From Carnegiea gigantea (Eukaryota; Streptophyta; Magnoliopsida; Caryophyllales; Cactaceae), in contig JAKOGI010000141.1 of assembly GCA_029747015.1 (NCBI GenBank), forward strand, positions 124,001 through 188,000: DNA of 64,000 nucleotides, read 5' to 3'. How positions within the stretch are numbered: the stretch's first letter is position 1; each line of letters opens with the position of its first letter. Shown here one piece after another: positions 44,220 to 54,284 of the stretch. The translations under genes and the position numbers were made by a program. The notes below the pieces were generated by a model, which saw nothing but the letters and a program-made list of their open reading frames with translations, had not been told where the DNA came from and made no database searches.

Positions 44220-47082
44220 GAAGTAGATGAAGAAGATTGGCGTCAACAGCTCATTGATTATTTGCAGCATGGAAAGCTCACTAATGATCCAAAGCATAAG
44301 ACAGAAACCCAATAAAGAGCTCCCTGCTTCCTTTACTTCAATGGGACTTTTTATCGAAGTTCTTTCCTCGACATTTGATTGCGATGCTTGGATAATGAGA
44401 AGACAAAACAAACAACAGAGGAAGTGCACTCAAAAGTATGCAGTGGACACTAGGCAGGGCCCAAATTATATGATCGAATCAAGAGGATGGGTTATTATTG
44501 GCCTACCATGGTGCAATATTGCATAAACTATGCAAAGAGTGTGAGCCTTGCCAGTTTCATATCAATTTTATTCATTGTTGAGTTCGTGAGTATACAACCA
44601 CAAGAGGGGGGTGAATTGTGGTGTCTGATTTTCGCGTTGTAAATAACAAGCACCCTAGTAGAGGTTGTTCTCAAATGATAAACACCCTGATAGCTTGTTT
44701 GCACGGGGTGTTCTCAATTATTGCAGATGCGAAAATCACCAAGATAAATGCGGAAAATAAAGCACACACAATTTTTACGTGGAAAACACCTCTAGCCCAA
44801 CTGAGGTGTGAAAAACCACGACCTACCTCGTGTAGGATTTAACCACTTTCACTAACGGGCTTCACACGTTACAAATGTAACACACCTTGTTACAACTTGC
44901 AACCACGTAACCTTCTTCCCAAAGACAGGTTACACCACGTCCAACCTTCGCAAGATTAGACACGTCCAAGTCCACACGACTAGGACACACTCACTCACTT
45001 TTCTGATTCAAGATCAGGGTTACAAACACCTTACAGGGGGTGCTTCTTACTAAGCAGATGTAAGGTACAATGAAGATCCTATTATGCCAATGGTTTGAAA
45101 ACTCAAAATCAAACACAGCTTGTCACGGTTTGCTTTTCAGAATGAAGCTCAAGAATCTTTGAGTGTAAACCGTGTTTTCTGATTTTTCCTGAATTTTTCA
45201 AAAAGCTGTGTTTAAGCAAATTCAACCTGAGTTTTCTATCTGCTCTTTTCTCGTGTGTTGTGTGTCTACTGGGAGAGAAAAAGCTGAGGTTTTTAAACAC
45301 AAAAACCAACGGTCATAAGCCACAGAATCAGCTAAGTATAGAAAACGATTTTCAATCAGGAAATGTTCTCCTACGGCTAGTGATAAAATTTTGCCAAAAT
45401 ATAAGGGATTTGATATCTTAAAAGATAACCCTTATCTTCCCATAACCGTGAGGTGGATTAAAGAGAAATTTTCAGCTTTTGAAACTTTACCATATCCGAA
45501 AATATGGTCAAAGGAAATCTTTAAGTTTTGGCAAATCTCCCAAAACTTATTTTCGAAAATCTCCCATAATATTTTCAAGAAATATCCTTTCCAGAGAAAT
45601 AGCAGTTTTGAAATTCAAGGAAAGTAATCTGGAGATCTTAGCCAACTAAAATAAATTTTCAAAGATAACCGGGTGTGGCTACTGCAGTTCAGAAACACCC
45701 TAGGCACCCTGTTCGCAGGGTTGTTCGCAACTGGTGTTCTGAAGCACTTAGCGCAAATACCGATTCAAGAGGTGTTTAAAATGATGTTTTCAATATTGGC
45801 ATATTAACAAGAGTCTAAATAAATAAAACCTATATACCCGAGACTTCTTGTTTTGAATGTCATCTTGTCCAAGATTTATGGTGCTGCTGTGAACACCAAG
45901 GCCACCTTGTTTGCTGGGGTTGTTCTTTCCATTGCTAGAGTTCAGGAACATGCCTTACAATCAACTGTCGAGATGGTGTTCTTGACTTAATATAGAATCA
46001 CCAAGTAAAACCTGTTTTGAAGACTTGTTCTCACATGTAGCAAACCAGTTAGTATAATAAAGAATACAAACACCAGTTAGGCCTGTTTGGAGACCGTGTT
46101 TGGAGCAACACTACTTGGACAAATTTTTACACTTGGATTTGTTGTCATCAAAACTAAATATAATAACTCAACATTCATCAACCTCCGAAACCGCTTAATT
46201 TAAATGTGGCATCTTAGCCATTAGAAGCTTGGGGGTTTGATGTTGTCAGTCCTATCACTCCAAAGTCATCTGTTAGCTACTTTTATATCTTGGCGGCAAC
46301 TGACTACTTTTCCAAATGGGCAGAAGCAATTCCAATGAGGGAAGTTAAAAAAGAAAATGTCGTTGATTTTATTGAACCCATATCATCTACTAGTATGGCG
46401 TGCCTCGATATATTATCACTGACAATGGTAAACCATTTGTCAACAAGTCGGTGGCTGCCCTCTGCGAAAAGTTTAAGTTTGCCCAACATAAATCTTCAAT
46501 GTACAATGCACAAATGGGCTGACAAAAGCTTTCAATAAGACGCTTTACAACTTACTAAGCAAAGTAGTGACAAAGTCAAAACGTGATTGACATGAAAGGC
46601 TAGGGGAGGCTCTTTAGCTATACAGAACCACGTACAAGACGCCGATCCAATCAACTCCTTTTGCTCTGGTGTATAAGGTTGAAGTGGTATTGCCTTTGGA
46701 ACTTCAAGTCCCTTCACTCCATATTACAATACAGGAAGGCTTTACCGAAGATGAAAATCATAGGATTCGCCTGATTAAGCTGGAGGTCCTTGATGAAAAA
46801 GGACTTCTAGCACAACAAAAGTTGGAATGCTATCAACCTTGGTTATCACGGGCTTTCAACAAAAAGGTATAATTACGTTCATTTCAAGTTGGAGATCAAA
46901 TGATCGCGGTAAGAAGACCAATCATTATCTTGTATAAGACTAGAAACAAGTTCACTTCTTAGAGGGATGACCCTTACGTGATTCGGGAAGTCTACACCAA
47001 CAGTGCTTGTGGGATAGTTGGTACTAATGGAGTGCGAGTTGGACCGATAAATGTCAAGTTCCTAAAGCTTTCCTATCCTTAA
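44220..47082 (+). pseudogene. Gypsy integrase, split by a reversed solo LTR
   Basis: The N-terminal part (about 44400-44575) has YDRIKRMGYYWPTMVQYC and the zinc-binding region. After the solo LTR, from 46179, come PPKPLN, WGFDVVSPITPKS, AATDYFSKWAEAIPMREVKK (core with catalytic Asp), then degraded sequence and the C-terminal STPFALVYKVEVVLPLELQV, LECYQPWLSRAFNKKV, FQVGDQMIAVRRPI and RVGPINVKFLKLSYP, ending at TAA near 47080. It inserts element DNA in live relatives. Several stops and shifts disable it. Confidence 0.8.
44576..46173 (-). mobile_element. reversed solo LTR of a Copia family, 1598 bp
   Basis: Both ends are the reverse complement of the Copia LTR at 47210: the left end TGTTGAGTTCGTGAGTATAC pairs with the LTR tail, and the right end CTTGGATTTGTTGTCATCAA with the LTR start. 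Perfect TTCAT duplications flank it (44571-44575, 46174-46178). It is clearly diverged from the neighbouring Copia LTRs over most of its length, so it is an older insertion of a related element reduced to one LTR. Confidence 0.85.
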
Positions 47083-47209
47083 TGTATTAATACATGTAAG
47101 CTCCTCAACATGAGCCTAAACTGTTCATTCTTTTTAGTTAAATTCCATTGTACTACTCTTGGCCCACAAGAGTATAAATTGTGAATGGCTAAACAAAAAA
47201 AAAAAAATT

Positions 47210-48755
47210 TGTTAGAATGTATAAAGTTTTGATGATAACAAATCCAAGTGTTGTTGTTGTTCCAAACAGGCTTTACCAACAGGGTCTTACTGCTATTCTT
47301 CAATATATTAAAACTGCTTGACTAATGGAAACAGGCTTTACCAACAGGGTTTTACTGCTGTTCTTCAATATATTAAAACTGCTTGACTAATGGTTTATCA
47401 AGAACAGGTACTCAAGTCAGCGGTGTAAGAACAACCATGAGGAACAGGCTCTGTAAGGTGTTTTGAAGCATATCCTGTGAAGTGTTTGAAACATAAGATA
47501 TAAGTGCAACTGTGACAAACAGGTTCTGTGAAGTGTTTGCAGCAAAGTCGTTCTACAAGATGACTAGTGGTTACAACAAGATGTCTTGATCTGATTTGGT
47601 TTTATATTTTTAGACTCTTGTTAATATGCCAATTAGAAAGTTTTAATTTACCACTCACTGGAAACGGTTTTGCTTTTCGGAAAATATTTCGGATCACCCT
47701 TCAGAACAACCCTGGAAACAGGGCGATCAGGGTGTTTCCCGAATAAGCTGCGAAAAACTGCTTTGCACGATTTTTATCTTTTGGATTTTGAGCAGCTTCT
47801 TCAAAGATTTGCAAGAAAGATTTTTCTATGGAGTATCTTATTCTTTACCCTAAAAAACGGTTATCAAAAATCTTAAGGGATTTGCAAAATCTTTTTGAAT
47901 AAAAAGAATATCCAATTTTTGGCAAGTGGATAAGGTAGTTGAGAAAAACATGGGCTAGCTGCTAAAGAACACCGCCTTATGCACGCGGTTCAGGAAGAGT
48001 TTTTCAGCTCATGTCACCTTGCCCCTTATAGCTAAAGGATTCTATTTTCTCTAGGATTTTAGTTTCCAAAAATTTCAGAAATAGTTTTTCCATCCCTTGT
48101 GGTAAAGGATTCTATATTCTTCAGATTTTTTAGTTTCCAAAAATTTGATGAATTGTTTTCCAAGCACTATAAAAGGCGGCTTCTTACAATCTTGGAGACA
48201 TCGGTTTTCAAAGAGAAAAAATCTGAGTTCATGAGCTAAAACGTTTGAAAAGAAAACCGAGCCTTGTGAGTGAATTAATTGAGCTTTCAAAGTTGGCATA
48301 CTAGGACTTCATTGTACCCTATATTAGCTTAGTTGAAAAGCATTGTAATAGGGTGTTTTTTTCTTTACATTCTTCTTTCACAAGAGTGAGTAGAGTGTGT
48401 GTCCAAATCAAGGGGATTTTGGACGTGGGGTAACTTGTCTTAGGGAAGACAGGTTACGTGTGTTACAAGTTGTAACAAGGTGTGTTACTATTGTAACGTG
48501 ATTAGCCCGTTTAGTGAAGTGTTTAAATCCTACACGAGGTAGGTCATGGTTTTTAACCTCAGTTGGGCTAGAGGTGTTTTCCACGTAAAAATCCTGTGTC
48601 CATTATTTCCGCATTCAATTTTGTTGGATTTTCGCTTCTGCTTATCTCAGAAACAACTTGTGCGAACAGGGTCTAAGACTGTTTGTCAGCAACTTGCGAA
48701 AATCGGACACCACAATTCACCCCCCTCTTGTGGTTGTGTACTCTCTAATTCAACA
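47210..48755 (+). repeat. Copia 5' LTR, 1546 bp
   Basis: TGTTAGAATG...ATTCAACA. A 65-bp direct repeat lies near the left end (AAACAGGCTTTACCAAC at 47264 and 47329). A hand comparison with the 3' LTR shows roughly 15-20 substitutions and a few small indels. Confidence 0.95.
48168..48174 (+). promoter_or_regulatory. LTR TATA box
   Basis: TATAAAA followed by GGCGGC; the same box is at 57669-57675 in the 3' LTR. It is the likely core promoter of the Copia transcript. Confidence 0.65.
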
Positions 48756-48757
48756 AG

Positions 48758-48769
48758 TGGTATCAGAGC
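48758..48769 (+). other. Copia primer-binding site
   Basis: TGGTATCAGAGC, two bases after the LTR, complementary to the 3' end of plant initiator tRNA-Met, the usual primer of Copia elements. Confidence 0.9.
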
Positions 48770-48813
48770 AGGTTCTCCTTTGAAAAGCTAACACCTTTGA
48801 GAGATCCTTGAAG

Positions 48814-50544
48814 ATGAGTACTCCACAAGGCATGCTTGAAGGTCAATCCATAACTCGTCCACCATACTTTAATGGCCAACACTATAGTTGGTGGAAGAAT
48901 AGGATGGAAAACTACATCCAAGCCGAGGACTATGAGTTGTGGATGCTCATCAAGCATGGACCACTCATCCCTAAGAAAACAACTGAAGATGGAAAGTCAA
49001 TCCCCAAGGAGCCTAAGGAGTTCAATGCTGAAGATTACAAGATGATGGAGAAGAATGCCAAGGCCAAGAAACTCCTATATTTTGGCCTAGGTCCTGATGA
49101 ATATACTCGCATATCTGAATGTGAGTCAGCCAAAGAAATCTGGGATGCTTTGCAAGTAGCTCATGAAGGGACCAATCAACTAAAGCAATCCCAGATTGAA
49201 TTGCCTATGAGAAAGTATGAGCTGTTCGAGATGGGTGATCGGGAAAGTGTGATGGACATATACACTCGCTTCACTCACATAACGAATGAGTTGAAATCCT
49301 TGGGAAAATCCTTCACCACCGAAGAATTGGTAAGGAAGATCCTAAGAATTTTACCTCATTCTTGGGAAGCAAAAGTAACGGCCATCCAAGAAGCTAAGGA
49401 TATGAACAAGATCACCCTAGATGAGCTGATTGGAAACCTCCAAACATATGAACTTAGGAAATATTCTCAACAAAAAGATGAGACAAAGAGAGAACGAGGT
49501 CTTGCACTAAAGGCCTTAGAAGATGATTCTGATTCTGAGGAGGAGGAGATTGCCATGATGACTCAAAAATTTAAGAAGTTCTTCAAGAAAGTCAAAGAAA
49601 ACATCAAAAGGAAGGACTTCGGCAAAGCCAGGAACACCCATCGGGAACAGTTCACTGGGTGTTTCAAGTGTGGTAAGCTGGACCACATTGTGAGAAACTG
49701 CCCACTGCACAAGGAAGAACAAGAACCCGAACACCCTAGAAAACAGGGGAGGAAACAGGGTGTAAGCAGCTCAGCGAAAAGGTTCTCAAAAGCTATGCTC
49801 GCGGCCTGGGGAGATTCAAGTGAGGATGAGGAAGGGTCTGAAGCTGGGGAAGCTGATGTAGCACTCATGGCAAGGAGTGACACTGATTCAGATGATGGGT
49901 CAACGGATAGTCTGACTCAACTCAAGAACAAGGTACGTGGTCTAAATAAATCAACTCTTGAGAAATTAGTGTACAATATAATGGATATATGTGCTGAATT
50001 AAAAGGGGATGTTCGAGATTTAGAACTTGAAAATGAAACCCTTAAATTAGAAAAGCTTGAAGTTGACAAAGAGACTCTTGCCTTGCATGAAAACATCAAT
50101 GTGCTTAAAGAAACTCTACTCATGAAAGAAGAGACTTGTTCCACTAAACTGACTGAGCTAGAAAAAGAATCTCTTGAAAAAAACAGAAACTTGCTTGAAA
50201 AAATAAAACACTTAGAATCGGACCTTGCCACAAACAAGCTCTGGAACAGGTCCTCAAGGGCGTTGGAATGGTTAAACACTCATCATAGTCAAAATAGAAG
50301 AGGACTAGGTTTTGTGCCTAAGATGACCTACCCAGTGAATAACAAATATGTGGGATTACCTGAAAATATTGTTTGTTTTCATTGTGGTAAAACGGGGCAT
50401 TATCGATATGCTTGTCCTATAAGAAAGTATGCCATTAAAAAGAACTCAGTGCATGTAAAACAAATGTGGGTTAGGAAAGATGAGATTTACACGTCTAAAG
50501 GAATGGGACCCAAGTGGATCTGGGTTCCCAAAACTAACCCTTGA
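48814..50544 (+). CDS. Copia Gag, 576 residues, intact
   Basis: Forms the nucleocapsid of the element. ATG 48814 (MSTPQGMLEGQSITRPPYFN) is chosen as the first in-frame ATG. Residues 10-220 are the UBN2-type gag core (HYSWWKNRMENYIQAEDYEL, ECESAKEIWDALQVAHEGT). Zinc knuckles are CFKCGKLDHIVRNC (about residue 283) and CFHCGKTGHYRYAC (about 521). Between them lie acidic and coiled-coil stretches. It ends in TGA 50542-50544, directly followed in the same frame by the protease. No lesion interrupts it, in contrast to pol. Two widely spaced knuckles are unusual for a short Copia gag but fit the large gag of the SIRE group. Confidence 0.88.
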   Translation: MSTPQGMLEGQSITRPPYFNGQHYSWWKNRMENYIQAEDYELWMLIKHGPLIPKKTTEDGKSIPKEPKEFNAEDYKMMEKNAKAKKLLYFGLGPDEYTRISECESAKEIWDALQVAHEGTNQLKQSQIELPMRKYELFEMGDRESVMDIYTRFTHITNELKSLGKSFTTEELVRKILRILPHSWEAKVTAIQEAKDMNKITLDELIGNLQTYELRKYSQQKDETKRERGLALKALEDDSDSEEEEIAMMTQKFKKFFKKVKENIKRKDFGKARNTHREQFTGCFKCGKLDHIVRNCPLHKEEQEPEHPRKQGRKQGVSSSAKRFSKAMLAAWGDSSEDEEGSEAGEADVALMARSDTDSDDGSTDSLTQLKNKVRGLNKSTLEKLVYNIMDICAELKGDVRDLELENETLKLEKLEVDKETLALHENINVLKETLLMKEETCSTKLTELEKESLEKNRNLLEKIKHLESDLATNKLWNRSSRALEWLNTHHSQNRRGLGFVPKMTYPVNNKYVGLPENIVCFHCGKTGHYRYACPIRKYAIKKNSVHVKQMWVRKDEIYTSKGMGPKWIWVPKTNP

Positions 50545-51037
50545 TTTGTTTTGCAGGCTGAAGTGAGAGAGAACAACCCAGCAAACAACCCAGCAAACAG
50601 TGCAGGAAACAGTCTAGGGAACAGGCAGCTGTGGTATGTTGACAGTGGGTGTTCGAGGCATATGACTGGTGAAAAATTCAATTTTCTCTCACTTACAGCA
50701 TCAGAAGGAGGGAGTGTAGCATTTGGAAACGGCAAATCTGAGACAATTGTCGGTATAGGTAAGATAGGTGAGTCACTCTCCCATTCAATTGACAATGTTT
50801 ATTTTGTGGATGGTTTAAAACACAACTTGCTAAGTGTGTCCCAACTGTGTGACAAAGACAACCTAATAGTGTTCTCTCCAACACGTTGCTTGGTTGTAAA
50901 CATGAACATAGGAGATGTTGTGTTGAGGGGGAAGCGACACAAAAATGTTTATAAAGTGTGTATTTCTACTCTTCCCCAAAATAATTTGACTTGTTTGAGT
51001 GCCTTAAAAGATGATGTTATGCTTTGGCACAAAAGCT
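50545..51037 (+). pseudogene. Copia aspartic protease
   Basis: In frame with gag after a single TGA. Processes the polyprotein. The sequence holds an Asn/Ala-rich linker, then LWYVDSGCSRHMTG with the catalytic Asp-Ser-Gly at 50641, and LKHNLLSVSQLCDK. The domain itself is intact. A one-base loss near 51035 breaks the frame at the LWHK..LGH junction to integrase. Confidence 0.85.
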
Positions 51038-52370
51038 AGGTCATGCAAGCCACTCTCTTTTGAACAAACTTGTAACCAAAGATTTAGTAGTTGGCTTACC
51101 TTCCATCAAATTCAATGATGACAAGGTATATGATGCATGTGCCAAAGGCAAACAAGTCAAAAATTCATTTAAGTCTAAAAAGTGTATAAGCACTACTCGA
51201 CCCCTTGAATTAATAATACATATTCTATGTGGTCCAATGAGGATCATGAGCCGAGGTGGCAAGAGGTATGTGCTTGTGATAGTGGATGACTACTCTCGTT
51301 TCACTTGGACTTTGTTTTTGGCTTCTAAAGATGAAACTTTTGAAAAATTTCTTGCTTTCATTAAAAAGACTGAAAAGAGGGTAGGACACTCTTTGGTATG
51401 CATAAGGTCTGACCATGGTACAGAATTTGAAAATTCGAGCTTTATTGACTATTGTAATGAGCATGGTGTTGATCACAATTTTTCAGCTCCAAGAACACCC
51501 CAACACAACGGGGTGGTAGAGCGCAAAAATCGAACTCTAGAGGACATGACTAGAACAATGCTTGTTACTAGTGGTCTTCCTAGAAATTTTTGGGCTGAAG
51601 CTTTAAACACATCATGTTACATTATAAATAGATGCATGATTAGACTTGTTCTTAACAAAACTCCTTATGAGATCCTCAAAGGAAGAAAACTAAATATTTT
51701 GCATTTGAGAGTTTTTGGGTGTAAATGTTTTGTGCATAATAATGGAAAGGATGCCTTAGGGAAATTTGATCCAAGGAGTGATGAGGCAATATTCCTCGGT
51801 TACTCCTCACATAGTAAGGCATACAAAGTGTTTAATAAGAGAACCTTGTGTGTTGAAGAAAGTGTGCATGTGCTTTTTGATGAAACTAACTCTCTAAGTG
51901 AGAATGATGCACAGGAGGAAGACCTCGAACTAGGTCTTGTTAAAAAAGACATGCTGCTTCAAGATGAACCAGGTAAGGATCAACCTGAGAGATCAAGGCC
52001 TGAAGCTGTTCTTCAGGAAGGTAGGCAGGGTGTGAACCAAACAGGGGGAAACAGGGTGGAACCCTGTTCAGGACAACATCAGCCGAACCCTTTTGAGATA
52101 ATTTCAGGAACAGGCTCCCAAACAGGCTTGGGAACAGGTCCTGAACTTGTTTCACCAAGTATTCCAGCTAGGATGGAGAGCATATCTGTGAACCCACTTT
52201 CACCACGATCATGGAAATACCAAAGTTCACATCCTCTTGATCAAATTTTGTCTGATATTAATGCAGGAGTTCAAACTAGATCTAGGCTTAAAAATTTCTG
52301 TGCTTTCTATGCTTTTCTCTCAAAAATTGAGCCTAAGAATATTAATGAAGCTCTTGCAGATTCAGATTAG
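51024..52370 (+). pseudogene. Copia integrase
   Basis: Zinc-binding start (LGHASHSLLNKL, CAKGKQVK), then the catalytic core: VLVIVDDYSRFTWTLFL (first Asp), CIRSDHGTEFENSSF (second Asp) and PQHNGVVERKNRTLEDM (Glu). The C-terminal GKFDPRSDEAIFLGYSSHSK follows. All three catalytic residues are present. A TAG at 52368-52370 stands where the family usually has Trp, cutting it from the polymerase, which continues in the same frame. Confidence 0.88.
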
Positions 52371-53227
52371 GTCACAGCCATGCAAGAAGAACTCCATCAG
52401 ATCGAAAGAAACAAGGTATGGCACCATGTGCCACGGCCAGAGGATAGAACAATCATTGGAACCAAGTGGGTGTTCCGTAATAAGCTAGATGAGTGCGGAA
52501 CAGTCACTAGGAACAAGGCCCGGCTGGTGGTTCAAGGCTACAACCAAGAAGAGGGAATTGATTATGAAGAGACTTTTGCACCTGTTGCAAGGATGGAAGC
52601 CATTCGAATCTTGATAGCTTTTGCAGCCCACATGGAGATCAAGTTATATCAAATGGATGTTAAAAGTGCGTTTCTAAATGGGTACCTTAAAGAGGAAGTG
52701 TATGCAAACAACCCCCTGGTTTTGAAAGTAATGAATTTCCTAACTATGTTTTTAAACTTGACAAAGCACTTTATGGTTTAAAACAAGCCCCTAGAGCTTG
52801 GTATGAGCGGTTGTCAAGTTTTTTATTAGAAAATGGTTTTACAAGAGGCAAGGTAGACAATACCTTGTTTCTAAAATCTAAGGGGGAACATTTGTTGATT
52901 GTCCAAGTATATGTCGATGACATCATATTTGGTGCAACTCATCATAATTTGTGCAATGAATTTTCAAAAATGATGAGGAGTGAGTTTGAAATGAGCATGA
53001 TGGGTGAGCTTAATTTCTTTCTAGGCTTGCAAATCAAGCAAACCTCAAACGGCACCATGATCCATCAACAAAAGTATATCAGAGAGTTACTTAAGCGTTT
53101 TAAGATGGAGTCGGCCAAGCCCATTGATACTCCCATCTCTCCCTCAACCAGGTTAGTAATGGATGATGGTAGTCCCTCAGTTGAGGAGAAATCCTATAGG
53201 GGCATGATAGGTCACTCCTATACCTGA
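52371..53227 (+). pseudogene. Copia reverse transcriptase
   Basis: Blocks: [56 protein letters not shown] (first catalytic Asp), then after a one-base loss near 52700 ENGFTRGKVDNTLFLK, IVQVYVDDIIFGAT (YVDD present) and MMGELNFFLGLQIKQTSNG. A second one-base loss near 53215 ends the frame at 53227. Catalytic residues remain, so inactivation is by frame breaks only. Confidence 0.88.
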
Positions 53228-53853
53228 CGGCTAGTAGACCTGACATTGTTTTCAGTGTTGGTCTATGTGCACGTTTTCAGTCTAACCCTAAAGAAACTCA
53301 TCTTAAGGCTGTAAAAAGGATTTTAAGATACTTAAAACATACACCTGATCTAGCCTTATGGTATCCTAGAGAGTGCAACTTCGATCTTGTTGGGTATGCT
53401 GATGCTGATTATGCAGGTTTCTTGGTTGATAGAAAAAGCACCTCAGGTATGGCTCACTTTCTTGGACCTTGTTTGGTATCTTGGGCAACCAAGAAACAAC
53501 TCTCTGTTGCCTTGTCCACAGCAGAAGCTGAGTATGTGGCAGCTGCATCTTGTTGTGCTCAGTTATTATGGATAAGACAATAACTCAAGGACTTTTGTGT
53601 TGACATAGGATGCATTCCTATTTATTGTGACAATACAAGTGCAACTAACATTGCCAAAAATCCATGTCAACACAAAAGAACAAAACATATTGACATTCGT
53701 CATCATTTTCTAAGGGACAATGTTGAAAAAGGAGTAATCTCAATGAATTTTTGTGCCACTGAAAATCAAATTGCTGATATATTCACAAAAGCATTGAGTA
53801 GAGAACAATTTGAAAGGAATAGACTCGAACTAGGCTTAATTAGAACAACCTGA
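53228..53853 (+). pseudogene. Copia RNase H
   Basis: Starts in the frame after the 53215 lesion: [76 protein letters not shown] and [15 protein letters not shown], ending in TGA 53851-53853. One nonsense change, TAA at 53581-53583, lies in the middle. Confidence 0.85.
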
Positions 53854-54254
53854 CCAACCTGTTCTCTCTCCCTGTTTGCAAAATTTAAAAGTGACGGGTA
53901 CAACATGTTAAATTTTTGTTTGCAATCAACTTGTGTGCTATGTTTAGCATATGTGAGGTTTGCAACTTGCTGACACTCGTTGAGGTCTAATGAGATTGCC
54001 CTTATTGTCCAATGTTACCGAGCAAGTAACCTCAAGAACAAGCATCAGGAACAGGTACGCCTCTTGTTTGTCAAATGTGTGCAACAAATTGAAAACTGCT
54101 AATCTCTTCCCGAGGCGTGCGCAATAAATGCTAAAGTCCGTTGCAAAAACGGGCAAAATCTTTTAAAGATTTCGCACGTCTCTCTCTCCCTTTAAAGCTC
54201 TTGCTCAATCTCTCACCTCCACCGAAACTCTCTTGCTTTGAAACTCTGTTCAAG

Positions 54255-54263
54255 AAACCCTAA
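54255..54263 (+). promoter_or_regulatory. telo-box-like AAACCCTAA before the 3' ORF
   Basis: AAACCCTAA followed by TCTCTCTCC in a CT-rich leader just ahead of ATG 54285. This is the look of a plant gene 5' untranslated region, different from the retroelement sequence around it. Confidence 0.4.
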
Positions 54264-54284
54264 TCTCTCTCCTTCCTCTGAAAA

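Noticed and set aside
48075..48299. Minus-strand ORF repeated at 57519-57803
   Set aside because: Repeated only because it lies in both Copia LTRs; opposite to element transcription and without motif.
48808..48813. Start of Copia gag two codons earlier at TTG
   Set aside because: TTG is not an expected start in plants; the ATG at 48814 is in frame and conserved-looking.
49516..50279. Several minus-strand ORFs of 70-120 codons across gag
   Set aside because: Shadows of the Copia gag coding strand.
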